Positions 1-11,354 of a DNA stretch of 64,000 bases are shown here, one piece after another. The notes under the pieces are model-generated. The model was not told the origin of the DNA. It searched no databases and saw only the letters and a list, made by a program, of their open reading frames with translations. The number at the start of each line of letters is the position of its first letter. The stretch's first letter is position 1. This stretch comes from Stutzerimonas frequens (GTDB lineage Bacteria; Pseudomonadota; Gammaproteobacteria; Pseudomonadales; Pseudomonadaceae), in the NCBI RefSeq assembly GCF_024448335.1, contig NZ_JAMOHM010000002.1, positions 310,001-374,000 of the forward strand, written 5' to 3'. The position numbers were made by a program, and so were the translations under genes.

Positions 1-370
1 CTGCCATGCGCAGCACGCCTTCGATGAGCTTGGCCACCACCGGGCCGAAGCGCTGATGCACGTCGGCCAGCTTGATCTTGCCTTCGCGCACGCCACGGTA
101 GATCACCGCGGCCACCAGGCTGTCCTGGTCGAGCTTCAGATCGGCGAGAATCTCGGCGATCTCGAGGCCGATCTGGTAACTGGAGGTCCCCTCGCTCCAG
201 AGATTCTGCGCCGCGTTGGCCTGTTGTTCCGCCTCGCGAGCGAACTCGCAGGCTTCCTTCAGGGCCGCGCGGTCGAGTGCCGGGTCCATGCCCAGCACAT
301 GATCGAGCCAGCCATCCAGGTTGATACTACCGTCCGTATTGATCGGCTGAAGCGCTCTGACCTGTACCAT
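1..370 (-). CDS. relA: RelA GTP pyrophosphokinase, N-terminal part (cut by window edge)
   Basis: This is the first ~123 codons of the ribosome-associated (p)ppGpp synthetase of the stringent response. The protein starts MVQVRALQPINTDG, and AAAAGGGAAGGTTTAG immediately before the ATG supplies a ribosome site. The visible part covers the start of the HD-type hydrolase-like domain. The segment AVIYRGVREG sits where a bifunctional SpoT would carry its HD catalytic motif, so the domain looks degenerate, as expected for monofunctional RelA. It is followed on the same strand order by nothing in this window, and preceded by rlmD and cysM, the usual Pseudomonas order. The C-terminal synthetase, TGS and ACT domains lie outside the window. 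Identification is firm from family resemblance and neighbours. Confidence 0.9.
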   Translation of the reverse strand, partial: MVQVRALQPINTDGSINLDGWLDHVLGMDPALDRAALKEACEFAREAEQQANAAQNLWSEGTSSYQIGLEIAEILADLKLDQDSLVAAVIYRGVREGKIKLADVHQRFGPVVAKLIEGVLRMA

Positions 371-466
371 CTAAACCTTCCCTTTTGCGCACCTACTGCG
401 CCATGAACGCCGGCATTCTGCGTGCCGGTCGATTGAACCACAGGCCTGTTGCCTGCCAAGAATGCA

Positions 467-1831
467 TCACCGCGGTGCGTCGGGCCCCTCGAACAGTACC
501 ATGGCCTCGACGTGGGCCGTCTGCGGGAACATGTCCAGCACACCTGCACGCTTGAGTCGGTAGCCCTGGCTGGCCAGCTCACGTGCGTCGCGCGCCAGGG
601 TGGCAGGATTGCATGAAACATAGACCACCCGCTGCGCCCTCAGCATCGACATTTGTCGAACGATTTCCAGCGCGCCATCGCGCGGTGGATCGAGCAGCAC
701 CGCAGCGAAACCGCCGTCCGCCCAGGGGGCATCGGCAAGCGGCTTCGACAAGTCGGCACGATAAAAGTGCGCCGTCTCGATGCCGTTGTACCGGGCGTTT
801 TCCCGCGCACGCGCCACCATCGCCTCGACACCTTCGACGCCCACCACCCGAGCGCCGATGCGCGCCAGCGGCAGGCTGAAGTTGCCCAGCCCACAGAACA
901 GATCCAGCACTGCGTCGTCCTTGCCAGCGCCCAGCCATTCCAGCGCCTGAGCCACCATCGCATCGTTGACCGACGCGTTGACCTGGACGAAATCCCCCGG
1001 CCGCCAGGCCAGTTCCAGATCCCAGGCATCCAGCCGGTAACCCAGCTTCGCCGCGGGATCATCCGGCTCCGGCTCACCTTCGCCCTGCCACCAGAGCTGC
1101 GCTGCATTGGCACTAGCGAAGCTGCGCAGACGTGCCACGTCTGCTTCGGGCAGGTCGGCGGTGTGACGAATCAGCACCGCCTCGGCCGTACCACTGAAGA
1201 GTTCGACATGACCGATCGCCTGCGGCTTGCCCAGATCACGTAGCGCTGCCAGCAATGCCGGCAGCAGCGACTGCAAGGGCTGTACCAGAACCGGACATTC
1301 ACGGATGGAGATGACGTCCTGGCTGGCGCTGGCGCGGAAACCGATATCGAGGTGCTTGCTCTTGACGTTCCAGCGCACCGCCAGCCGCGCCCGGCGGCGA
1401 TACCCGAAGGCTGGGCCCACCAGCGGCTCGGCCCATGCCTCCGGCTCCAAGTCGGCCACCCGCGCGAGCTGCTCGGCAAGCGTGCGCTGCTTCAGCGCAA
1501 GCTGATCGGTAAAGGGCGAATGCTGCAGGTTGCAACCGCCACACAGACGGGCATGTGGACAGGGCTCGACCTGACGCTGCGCACTGGCCTGAAGCACACG
1601 CTCGCAGCGCGCCTCGACGATCTGACTGCGCGCAGCCAGCACGCGCGCCTCGACCTCTTCGCCGGGCAACGCGCCCTCGACGAACCAGGTGCGTCCCTCG
1701 ATGAAGGCGATACCGCGTCCGTCATTGGCCAGCCGCTCGATACTCAGCCGTTGCTTCTTACCGACCGGTACCTGAGGCCTGCGCTCGCCGCCACTGGGTT
1801 GAAAGCGCAGAGCGCCGCTACGTTTGGCCAT
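467..1831 (-). CDS. rlmD: 23S rRNA (uracil-1939-C5)-methyltransferase RlmD
   Basis: The 454-residue product is an SAM-dependent RNA m5U methyltransferase (RumA/RlmD) that modifies U1939 of 23S rRNA. An N-terminal TRAM-like RNA-binding segment ([19 protein letters not shown]) is followed by the cysteine cluster [14 protein letters not shown] that binds a 4Fe-4S centre in this family. A SAM-binding Rossmann core follows ([15 protein letters not shown]). The C-terminal motif [11 protein letters not shown] contains the catalytic cysteine. Length fits the family (about 430-450). It lies between relA and cysM on the same strand with short gaps and may be co-transcribed with them. Confidence 0.95.
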   Translation of the reverse strand: MAKRSGALRFQPSGGERRPQVPVGKKQRLSIERLANDGRGIAFIEGRTWFVEGALPGEEVEARVLAARSQIVEARCERVLQASAQRQVEPCPHARLCGGCNLQHSPFTDQLALKQRTLAEQLARVADLEPEAWAEPLVGPAFGYRRRARLAVRWNVKSKHLDIGFRASASQDVISIRECPVLVQPLQSLLPALLAALRDLGKPQAIGHVELFSGTAEAVLIRHTADLPEADVARLRSFASANAAQLWWQGEGEPEPDDPAAKLGYRLDAWDLELAWRPGDFVQVNASVNDAMVAQALEWLGAGKDDAVLDLFCGLGNFSLPLARIGARVVGVEGVEAMVARARENARYNGIETAHFYRADLSKPLADAPWADGGFAAVLLDPPRDGALEIVRQMSMLRAQRVVYVSCNPATLARDARELASQGYRLKRAGVLDMFPQTAHVEAMVLFEGPDAPR

Positions 1832-1873
1832 CAGTTGGAACCTGCACTACGGGAAGGCCGGCCGGCCAGCCGA

Positions 1874-2776
1874 TCAATTCGGTGCGTCATATACGCCGGT
1901 CGACAGATAGCGGTCGCCGCGGTCACAGACGATCGCCACGATCACCGCGTTCTCCAGTTCCTGCGAAAGCCTCAGCGCTGCCGCTACGGAACCGCCGGAG
2001 GATACGCCACAGAAGATGCCCTCTTCGCGGGCCAGGCGGCGCATGACCTGCTCGGCCTCGGCCTGGGACATGTCGATGACGCGGTCGACCCGTTCGGCCT
2101 GATAGATCTTCGGCAGATACTCCTGCGGCCAGCGGCGGATACCGGGGATGGCTGCGCCCTCCATCGGCTGCAGGCCGACGATCTGCACAGCCGGATTCTG
2201 TTCCTTGAGGTAGCGCGACACGCCCATGATGGTGCCGGTGGTGCCCATGGAGCTGACGAAGTGCGTGATGCTACCCTGGGTCTGCTGCCAGATTTCGGGG
2301 CCGGTGCTGGTGTAATGGGCCTCGGGATTGTCGCCATTGGCGAACTGGTCGAGCACCTTGCCGTGGCCTTCGGCCTGCATTTGCAGCGCCAGGTCGCGAG
2401 CACCTTCCATGCCCTGCTCCTTGGACACCAGAATTAGCTCGGCACCGTAGGCGGTCATCGCTGCCTTGCGCTCGGCACTGGAGTTATCCGGCATGATCAG
2501 GATCATCCGGTAGCCCTTGATCGCGGCTGCCATGGCCAGAGCGATCCCGGTGTTGCCGGAGGTGGCTTCGATCAGCGTGTCGCCGGGCCTGATGTCACCG
2601 CGTAGTTCGGCCCGATTGATCATCGACAGCGCCGGACGATCCTTGACCGAACCGGCCGGGTTGTTGCCCTCGAGCTTGACCAGGATGGTGTTGCTGGTCT
2701 TACCCGGCATCCGCTGCAGACGAACCAGCGGGGTGTTGCCGATGCAATCGGCAATGGTCGGATAGTGTGTAGTCAT
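1874..2776 (-). CDS. cysM: Cysteine synthase B (O-acetylserine sulfhydrylase)
   Basis: This 300-residue PLP enzyme makes cysteine from O-acetylserine and sulfide or thiosulfate. The start MTTHYPTIADCIGNTPLVRL is chosen because it matches the family N-terminus; an in-frame ATG 26 codons upstream would add a non-conserved arginine-rich leader. Lys45 in NPAGSVKDR is the expected PLP Schiff-base lysine, and TSGNTG (residues 72-77) is the substrate-binding asparagine loop. The glycine-rich phosphate loop SSMGTTGTI is also visible. The gene is in the order cysM-rlmD-relA on the minus strand, conserved in Pseudomonas next to gacS. Confidence 0.95.
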   Translation of the reverse strand: MTTHYPTIADCIGNTPLVRLQRMPGKTSNTILVKLEGNNPAGSVKDRPALSMINRAELRGDIRPGDTLIEATSGNTGIALAMAAAIKGYRMILIMPDNSSAERKAAMTAYGAELILVSKEQGMEGARDLALQMQAEGHGKVLDQFANGDNPEAHYTSTGPEIWQQTQGSITHFVSSMGTTGTIMGVSRYLKEQNPAVQIVGLQPMEGAAIPGIRRWPQEYLPKIYQAERVDRVIDMSQAEAEQVMRRLAREEGIFCGVSSGGSVAAALRLSQELENAVIVAIVCDRGDRYLSTGVYDAPN

Positions 2777-2878
2777 GGCGTCGCACGGCATCTGAGAAGG
2801 TCGACATGATACCGGCATCGTTCGACGACGGGCAGCCGTGATTGTCTGCGCCAAATTGCGAGAGGCCGCGGAACGCGG

Positions 2879-3772
2879 CTAGGGGCGAGCGAGAATCTTC
2901 GGCGCCGCCTCGACGATCTGTCGCGAAAGATGCTCCATTCGCGGCGATTGCACCTTCCAGGTATGCCAGTACAGGGCGATTTCCAAGGGCTCGTCGGCCG
3001 CCAGATCGACCACCTCGCCGGATTGCAGCGCATCATGCAGCAACAGTTCGGGCACCATGCCGTAGCCCAGGCCGTAGCGAATCGCGCTGAAATGCGGCTC
3101 CGCGCCAGGTACGTAATGGCAGGGATAGGCGCCCTCGGGGAGGCCGAAGCGGCGCAGCAGAAAGGAAGACTGCAGGGTGTCCTTGCGCGTGTAGGCGACC
3201 ACCGGTGCCTTGCGCGCGGCGTTGCGGTTGAGTCCGTTGGCGAAGTGCTTCTGCCGGAACTCGCTCGACGCCACCAGCCGGTAGCGCATACGGCCCAGCG
3301 CGCTGGCGGTGCAGCCACGCATGGGCTTGGGCTCTGTACTGATGCAGCCGATCGCCAGGCCAGTCTCCAGCAGGCTGTAGGTATGGTCCTGGTCCTCGAC
3401 AGTGAGATCGAGCAGCACCCGCTCGCGGATCAGCACCTCGGCCAAGGCGGGAAAAAACCAGGTACCCAGGCTGTCGGCATTGAGCGCCGCGACCACCACC
3501 AGCGGTGCATCGCTGCGCTCGGCCAGATCGGCCAGCAGATCCGCCTCGAGCAGCGTGGCGCGCTTGAGGTATTGCAGCAGGCGCTGTCCGGTTTCGGTGG
3601 GACGGCAGGGTCGACTGCGTACCACCAGGGCGCTGCCCAGCGCACTCTCCAGCGCACGTACCCGCTGCGAAATGGCCGGAGGCGTCAGATGCAGGCGCTG
3701 CGCAGCTTGCTCGAAGCTGCCGGTGCGAATGACGGCACGGAAGGCTTCGGTCTGCTTCGGATCGAGATTCAT
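2879..3772 (-). CDS. argP: LysR-family regulator, ArgP/IciA type
   Basis: The 297-residue protein has an N-terminal winged helix-turn-helix (FRAVIRTGSFEQAAQRLHLT, then PPAISQRVRALE) and a C-terminal LysR ligand-binding domain. Overall it resembles ArgP (IciA), which responds to lysine/arginine and activates the amino-acid exporter argO/lysE. Here it is transcribed divergently from a TRIC-family membrane protein rather than a recognisable LysE exporter, with 138 bp between the two starts. By LysR habit it probably autoregulates and controls the divergent gene from that AT-rich gap, but no operator was identified with certainty. The ArgP subgroup is assigned from recall; the LysR family call is certain. 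Confidence 0.82.
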   Translation of the reverse strand: MNLDPKQTEAFRAVIRTGSFEQAAQRLHLTPPAISQRVRALESALGSALVVRSRPCRPTETGQRLLQYLKRATLLEADLLADLAERSDAPLVVVAALNADSLGTWFFPALAEVLIRERVLLDLTVEDQDHTYSLLETGLAIGCISTEPKPMRGCTASALGRMRYRLVASSEFRQKHFANGLNRNAARKAPVVAYTRKDTLQSSFLLRRFGLPEGAYPCHYVPGAEPHFSAIRYGLGYGMVPELLLHDALQSGEVVDLAADEPLEIALYWHTWKVQSPRMEHLSRQIVEAAPKILARP

Positions 3773-3910
3773 GACGGCACCGATAAGGAAAATGTTTGCA
3801 TGGCCTAAAAATACTTAGCACATAAAATTAAAGCGACGCTTTGCCCCATAATCGCGCACCTCGAGCTGCAGCGCGCGTTGGCGGTGCAGCGAGTCTGTCC
3901 GGAGTATGCC

Positions 3911-4537
3911 GTGGAACTGCTGCACACCATCTATCTGATCGCGATCACCGCCGAAGCCATGTCCGGGGCCATCATGGGCATGCGCCGCGGTATGGACCTG
4001 TTCGGCATCTGCCTGCTCGGCACCGTGACCGCGCTCGGGGGCGGCACGGCGCGCGACGTGCTGCTCGGCCATTACCCGGTTGGCTGGATCGCCCACCCCG
4101 AGTACCTCACCTTCACCATCGGAGCAGCGATCGTTACCGGCTTCATCGCCCGTCACCTGCATCACCTGCGCATGGTCTTCCTGCTGGTGGACGGCCTGGG
4201 GCTGGTGGCATTCACCGTGATCGGCTGCGACGTGGCAATGGGCATGGGCGCACACCCATCCATCGTCGTGCTGGCTGGCGTCATCACCGGCATCTTCGGC
4301 GGGCTGATGCGCGACGTGCTGTGCAACCAGGTGCCGATGGTCCTGCAGCGCGAGCTTTACGCCACCGTGGCACTGTTCACCGGCGTCTTCTATGTAGGAA
4401 TGCTCTGGCTGGAGATCAACACCACCCTGGCCACCCTGGCGGCGCTGGGCAGCGGCTTCCTGTTCCGTGTGCTGGCGATGACCTTCCACTGGAAGCTGCC
4501 GGACTTCAATGGCAAGGAAATCCGCGGGCTGGACTGA
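3911..4537 (+). CDS. TRIC-family (UPF0126/YadS-YicG type) inner-membrane protein
   Basis: A 208-residue polytopic membrane protein. Two internally repeated halves carry similar glycine-rich motifs, GGGTARDVLLGHYPVGWI and GGLMRDVLCNQVPM, the signature of the bacterial UPF0126 family related to trimeric intracellular cation channels. About seven hydrophobic segments are visible. A GTG start at 3911 is preferred because GGAG lies six bases upstream; an earlier in-frame TTG at 3878 has no ribosome site. The family has been linked to cation conductance, and some members to glycine uptake, so the substrate here is unknown. It is divergent from the ArgP-like regulator, which suggests an amino-acid-linked role. 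Confidence 0.85.
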   Translation: MELLHTIYLIAITAEAMSGAIMGMRRGMDLFGICLLGTVTALGGGTARDVLLGHYPVGWIAHPEYLTFTIGAAIVTGFIARHLHHLRMVFLLVDGLGLVAFTVIGCDVAMGMGAHPSIVVLAGVITGIFGGLMRDVLCNQVPMVLQRELYATVALFTGVFYVGMLWLEINTTLATLAALGSGFLFRVLAMTFHWKLPDFNGKEIRGLD

Positions 4538-4550
4538 CCACCCGCTGCTA

Positions 4551-4575
4551 CGCGACATCAGGGCTTGATGTCGCG
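4551..4575. terminator. Perfect 10-bp hairpin before gacS
   Basis: CGCGACATCA and TGATGTCGCG form a perfect 10-bp stem with loop GGGCT between the TRIC gene and gacS. No T-run follows on either strand. It may end the upstream transcript in a factor-dependent way or attenuate readthrough into gacS. Function is inferred; the structure is seen directly. Confidence 0.5.
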
Positions 4576-4640
4576 TGCAGATTCCACCGGTCCGAGCCGC
4601 TACACTAGCGCGCTGGCAAACCGGGATCGGTGAACGGACT

Positions 4641-7421
<2,781 letters not shown>

Positions 7422-7469
7422 CCCGAACGGGCCGGGCCGCTGCCCCGCCCCTGCTTATCAGGAATCTCA

Positions 7470-9452
7470 ATGACCGACCGTCCCGTCACCGATGTTTTCA
7501 CCCACGCCGAACTCGACTGGGACGAAAATGGCCTGCCGCAGTCACGCCTGTACGGCGATGTGTATTTCTCGCGAGCCAGCGGGCTTGCCGAAACTGAACA
7601 CGTGTTTCTTGTACAGAACGATCTTGCACGACGCTTCGCCGCGCTGCAGGCCGGCGAGCGTCTGGTGGTCGGCGAGACAGGCTTCGGCACCGGCCTCAAT
7701 TTCCTTTGCGCCTGGCAGTTGTTCGAACGCACCGCCGATCCACAGGCGCGCCTGCACTTCGTCAGTGTCGAAAAGCACCCGCTGACCCGTGATGACATGC
7801 AGCGCGCCCTTTCGCTCTGGCCGGAGCTGCGGGCACAGACCGAACAGCTGCTGTCGCAGTACGTCGCGCTGCACCCCGGGTATCAGCGCGTGGTCCTGGC
7901 CGGCGGCCGGGTCATACTGACCCTGCTCATCGGCGATGTCGCCGACTGCCTGCCGAACCTCGATGCCCGAGTGGATGCCTGGTTCCTCGACGGTTTCGCA
8001 CCGGCGAAGAATCCGCAGATGTGGCAGCCAGCCTTGTTTGCCGAGCTGGCCAGGCTATCGGCACCCGGGGCGACCCTGGGTACCTTCACCAGCGCCGGTT
8101 TCGTTCGCCGCGGGCTGATGGAGGCCGGCTTCGACATGCAGCGCGTGCCCGGCCATGGGCACAAGCGCGAGATCTTGCGCGGGCGCTTCCTCGCCACCAA
8201 CACGCCGGCAACCGACAAGCCCTGGTTCGCCCGGCCCGGATTCGCCTCGAGCGAGCGCCGGGCGGTGGTTGTCGGTGCCGGGCTGGCCGGCTGCGCCACG
8301 GCCGCATCGCTGGCCGCGCGCGGCTGGCAGGTCAGCGTGCTCGAACGCCATGCCGATGCTGCGCAGGAAGGCTCCGGCAATCCACAGGGCGTCCTGTACC
8401 TCAAGCTGTCCGCCCATGGCACGGCCCTGTCGCGGCTGGTGGTCAGCGGTTTCGGCTATACCCGTCGGTTGCTGGAGAACCTGCACGGAGGCCACGACTG
8501 GCAGCCTTGCGGCGTGCTGCAGCTGGTCTACGACGAAAAGGAACGTGAGCGCCAGGCCGAACTGACGCAGGCCTTTCCGGCCGATCTAGTCCGCGCACTG
8601 TCAAAGGCCGAAGCCGAGGCGCTGGCCGGTGTCGAGCTGCCCGAAGGGGGACTGTTCTATCCGCAGGCGGGCTGGGCCAATCCGCCTGCGCTGTGTCACT
8701 GGTTGCTGCAACGGCCCGGCATCGAGTTGCTGCGCCACCAAGAAGTTCTGGATCTGCGGCGCGTTGGTCGATCGTGGCAGGCCTGGAGTGGGGAAACATT
8801 GCTTGCCGAGGCGCCGGTAATGGTGCTCGCAGGTGCGGCCGAGGTTGCGCGCTTCGGCCAGAGCGCCTGGTTGCCGCTAAAGCGCATACGCGGCCAGATA
8901 TCCTGCCTGCCGGCGACCTCACAGAGCGAGGCGCTACGCACCGTGCTCTGCGCCAAGGGCTACGTCGCACCGCCACGTGACGGCATGCACACCCTGGGCG
9001 CCAGCTTCAACTTCCAGGAGACCGACGCTGCGCCCAGTGTTGCCGAACACCAGGCGAACCTGGAAATGCTCGAACAGATCTCGGCCGACCTCTACACACG
9101 CCTGGAGGCCGATCCACAGCGCACCGAATCGCTGCAGGGGCGCGTCGGGTTCCGCTGTACCAGCCCCGATTATCTGCCGATCATCGGTCCAATGGCCGAC
9201 TCGCAAGCCTTTGCCGAAGCCTATGCAGGGCTGGCCAGAAATGCACGGGCGAATCAGAACGCGCCCTGCCCCTGGCTGGACGGTCTCTATGTCAATACCG
9301 CCCACGGCTCGCGAGGAATGATCAGCGCCCCACTGTCCGGCGAATTGCTGGCCGCCTGGCTGGATGACGAGCCGCTGCCGTTACCACGGGCGGTGACGGA
9401 AGCCTGCCATCCTAACCGCTTCCTGTTGCGCAAGCTGATTCGCGGCACCTGA
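7470..9452 (+). CDS. mnmC: Bifunctional tRNA mnm5s2U34 biosynthesis protein MnmC
   Basis: The 660-residue protein carries out the last two steps of mnm5s2U formation at wobble position 34: FAD-dependent removal of the carboxymethyl group, then SAM-dependent methylation. The N-terminal methyltransferase half includes ETGFGTGLNFLCAW (SAM loop) and DAWFLDGFAPAKNPQMW. The C-terminal oxidoreductase half starts near residue 265 with the dinucleotide fold VVVGAGLAGCATAASLA and ends with the FAD-contact motif HGSRGMISAP. Length and domain order match full-length MnmC. It follows gacS by 48 bp on the same strand. Confidence 0.95.
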   Translation: MTDRPVTDVFTHAELDWDENGLPQSRLYGDVYFSRASGLAETEHVFLVQNDLARRFAALQAGERLVVGETGFGTGLNFLCAWQLFERTADPQARLHFVSVEKHPLTRDDMQRALSLWPELRAQTEQLLSQYVALHPGYQRVVLAGGRVILTLLIGDVADCLPNLDARVDAWFLDGFAPAKNPQMWQPALFAELARLSAPGATLGTFTSAGFVRRGLMEAGFDMQRVPGHGHKREILRGRFLATNTPATDKPWFARPGFASSERRAVVVGAGLAGCATAASLAARGWQVSVLERHADAAQEGSGNPQGVLYLKLSAHGTALSRLVVSGFGYTRRLLENLHGGHDWQPCGVLQLVYDEKERERQAELTQAFPADLVRALSKAEAEALAGVELPEGGLFYPQAGWANPPALCHWLLQRPGIELLRHQEVLDLRRVGRSWQAWSGETLLAEAPVMVLAGAAEVARFGQSAWLPLKRIRGQISCLPATSQSEALRTVLCAKGYVAPPRDGMHTLGASFNFQETDAAPSVAEHQANLEMLEQISADLYTRLEADPQRTESLQGRVGFRCTSPDYLPIIGPMADSQAFAEAYAGLARNARANQNAPCPWLDGLYVNTAHGSRGMISAPLSGELLAAWLDDEPLPLPRAVTEACHPNRFLLRKLIRGT

Positions 9453-9466
9453 CCTCACCTGGCAGC

Positions 9467-9498
9467 GCAAACCGTCATCCGCGCGGGTGACGGCTTGC
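9467..9498. terminator. Imperfect hairpin downstream of mnmC
   Basis: GCAAACCGTCA and TGACGGCTTGC pair over 10 of 11 positions around a GC-rich 10-base loop just after the mnmC stop. There is no T-tract, so intrinsic termination would be weak. The pairing is seen directly; the terminator role is inferred. Confidence 0.4.
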
Positions 9499-9557
9499 AT
9501 CGAAGCGCGCACCGAAAGATACTCCCCCCACTATACAAAGCAACCAGCGTAAGTCCC

Positions 9558-10115
9558 ATGAAAACCCTGTCTCTGCTCGCTCTCGGCTTGTTTTCCCTCA
9601 GCACCCATGCGGCCCCTGCGGTCGATCCGGAGCAACTGCGCGTCGAGGCCGTCAGCCTGATCGCCCCGTTCCAGCAACAGCTGCTCGGCACCGTCAAACA
9701 GGCGATGGCCGATGGGGGTCCGGCGCAGGCGGTCGAAGCCTGTCAGTCCCTCGCGCCGAGCATTGCCGCCCAGCACAGCCAGGCGCCGTGGACCGTCGGC
9801 CGCACCGCCCTCAAATTGCGCAATCCGGACAACGCACCGGATGCCTGGGAGCGCCGCGTGCTGGAGCAGTTCGCCCAGCGCGCCGCTGCCGGTGAACCCG
9901 TTCAACAGCTCAGCCATGGCGAAGTGATTGCCGGCGAGTATCGCTACATGCAGGCAATCGGCACCGCCGAGGCCTGCCTGGGTTGCCATGGCGAGAACAT
10001 CAAGCCGGAACTGTTGCAGCTGCTCGATAAGCACTACCCGCAGGACCAGGCGCGCGGCTTCCGCGAAGGCGACCTGCGTGGCGCATTCACCCTGAGCCGT
10101 GCCCTGGCGCCCTGA
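9558..10115 (+). CDS. Exported monoheme protein, DUF3365-like
   Basis: A 185-residue protein with a clear signal peptide (MKTLSLLALGLFSLSTHAAP, cleaved after STHA-A) and one c-type heme motif, CLGCH at residues 140-144. The arrangement resembles the DUF3365 (Tll0287-like) family of periplasmic heme sensors and putative electron carriers. The ATG at 9558 was preferred to one at 9495 because only the former gives a signal peptide at the N-terminus. It stands alone between mnmC and a TauE/SafE permease. No redox partner is adjacent, so its role (redox or gas sensing, electron carrier) is open. Confidence 0.75.
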   Translation: MKTLSLLALGLFSLSTHAAPAVDPEQLRVEAVSLIAPFQQQLLGTVKQAMADGGPAQAVEACQSLAPSIAAQHSQAPWTVGRTALKLRNPDNAPDAWERRVLEQFAQRAAAGEPVQQLSHGEVIAGEYRYMQAIGTAEACLGCHGENIKPELLQLLDKHYPQDQARGFREGDLRGAFTLSRALAP

Positions 10116-10280
10116 TAGGCTTTACACTCCACGGCGGTCGCGCACCGCCAGCGCCCGTTCATTGTGGGGAACGCTCGTCAAAGCGGACGTACCAACGATG
10201 ACAATGGACGCTCACGATGGAGTATTCATGCAGCCAGATACGGCCCCCCACATGTCCCCGCCCCCGAGCACTTGCGCCTG

Positions 10281-11036
10281 ATGGACGTACTGCTGCTCGA
10301 AGCGCTGGGCATCGGCCTGGTACTCGGGCTGCTGCTTGGCCTTACCGGAGCCGGCGGATCGCTCGTCGCCCTGCCACTGCTGCTCAGTCTGCACCTGCCG
10401 CTACGCGATGCCATCGGCGTCAGCCTCGGTGCCGTGGCCATGTCGGCGCTCATCGGCGCGATCCCGCGGGCGCGGCTCGGTCAGGTCGCTTGGCGCCCGG
10501 TGGTGTTGCTGGCGACCTGCGGCTTGCCGGGCAATGCAGCCGGCCAGTGGCTGGGGCAGTTCATTCCCGAACGTGCACTGATCATCGGCTTCTGCCTCTT
10601 GGTGCTCTGGTCGGCCTGGCGGATGTGGCGCGGCGCCAGCCTGCCGGCCAAGGAAAACGTCGCGAATCGCTATCCGGCGCTGCTCGGCATCGGCCTGGGG
10701 GTTGGCCTGTTGTCGGGGCTGATGGGTGTCGGTGGAGGCTTTCTCATCGTCCCGGCATTGCTCTGGTTCACCTCGTTGTCACTGCTCAGCGCCATGGCCA
10801 CGTCGATGGCGGTGATCGCGCTGGTCAGCGGTGGCGGCTTCCTGCTCTATCTCACCGACGCCGAACCACCGCTGGCATTGCTTGGCGGCCTGGCACTCGG
10901 TGGTGCCTGCGGCGTGCTGTTCGGCAACCGCCTGGCGCAATACCTCAACAGCAGCCTGCTGCAACGCCTGTTCGCCCTGATGTTGGTACTCGTCAGCCTT
11001 TCCCTGGGGATTCAAAAGCTGGTGCTGGGTCACTGA
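10281..11036 (+). CDS. TauE/SafE-family sulfite/sulfonate-type permease
   Basis: The 251-residue inner-membrane protein has the two related halves of the TauE/SafE family: GLLLGLTGAGGSLVALPLLL near the N-terminus and GLLSGLMGVGGGFLIVPALL around residue 140. About eight hydrophobic segments are visible. Family members export sulfite, sulfoacetate or related anions, or act as uncharacterised anion carriers. The ATG at 10281 starts the first hydrophobic helix; an upstream GTG would add 39 polar residues. Its 3' end overlaps the convergent DUF1127 gene by seven bases. The substrate cannot be told from sequence or neighbours. Confidence 0.85.
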   Translation: MDVLLLEALGIGLVLGLLLGLTGAGGSLVALPLLLSLHLPLRDAIGVSLGAVAMSALIGAIPRARLGQVAWRPVVLLATCGLPGNAAGQWLGQFIPERALIIGFCLLVLWSAWRMWRGASLPAKENVANRYPALLGIGLGVGLLSGLMGVGGGFLIVPALLWFTSLSLLSAMATSMAVIALVSGGGFLLYLTDAEPPLALLGGLALGGACGVLFGNRLAQYLNSSLLQRLFALMLVLVSLSLGIQKLVLGH

Positions 11037-11257
11037 CGCTCGGCGTCATCCCAGAACGGCCGGCTCGCTTCACATTCGATGTCGGCACGGCTGCGGCCGA
11101 TGTCCTTGAGCATCTCGTCGCTCAGACTGGCCAGCTGCCGCCGCTGCCGTGCCAGCTCGTACCAACGGCGTGCCTTCGACCAGGCCCGCGCGAGAACCGT
11201 GGTCAGAGAAGTCTCTGGCAGCTGAAGCCTGTACGAAACGATCTTCTGCATGTTCAT
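11030..11257 (-). CDS. Small DUF1127 (YjiS-like) protein
   Basis: A 75-residue basic protein ending with the DUF1127 signature: RRQLASLSDEMLKDIGRSR followed by ADIECEASRPFW. A strong GGAGG ribosome site lies upstream of ATG 11257. Small arginine-rich DUF1127 proteins in other proteobacteria have been linked to RNA binding and phosphate or polyamine stress responses, but function here is unknown. It is transcribed divergently from a LysR regulator 98 bp away, an arrangement that suggests control by that regulator. Confidence 0.8.
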   Translation of the reverse strand: MNMQKIVSYRLQLPETSLTTVLARAWSKARRWYELARQRRQLASLSDEMLKDIGRSRADIECEASRPFWDDAERQ

Positions 11258-11354
11258 CACGACGCCCTCCGGTTTGGATTGGCGCCAGTCTCGCGCGGCG
11301 ATTATGATCAATCCAACGAATGTTTCTGATGCCTTGCATCTTGGGGATTGATGA

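Noticed and set aside
1352..2437. 361-codon plus-strand frame across rlmD and cysM
   Set aside because: It runs antisense to two well-identified genes and has no recognisable content.
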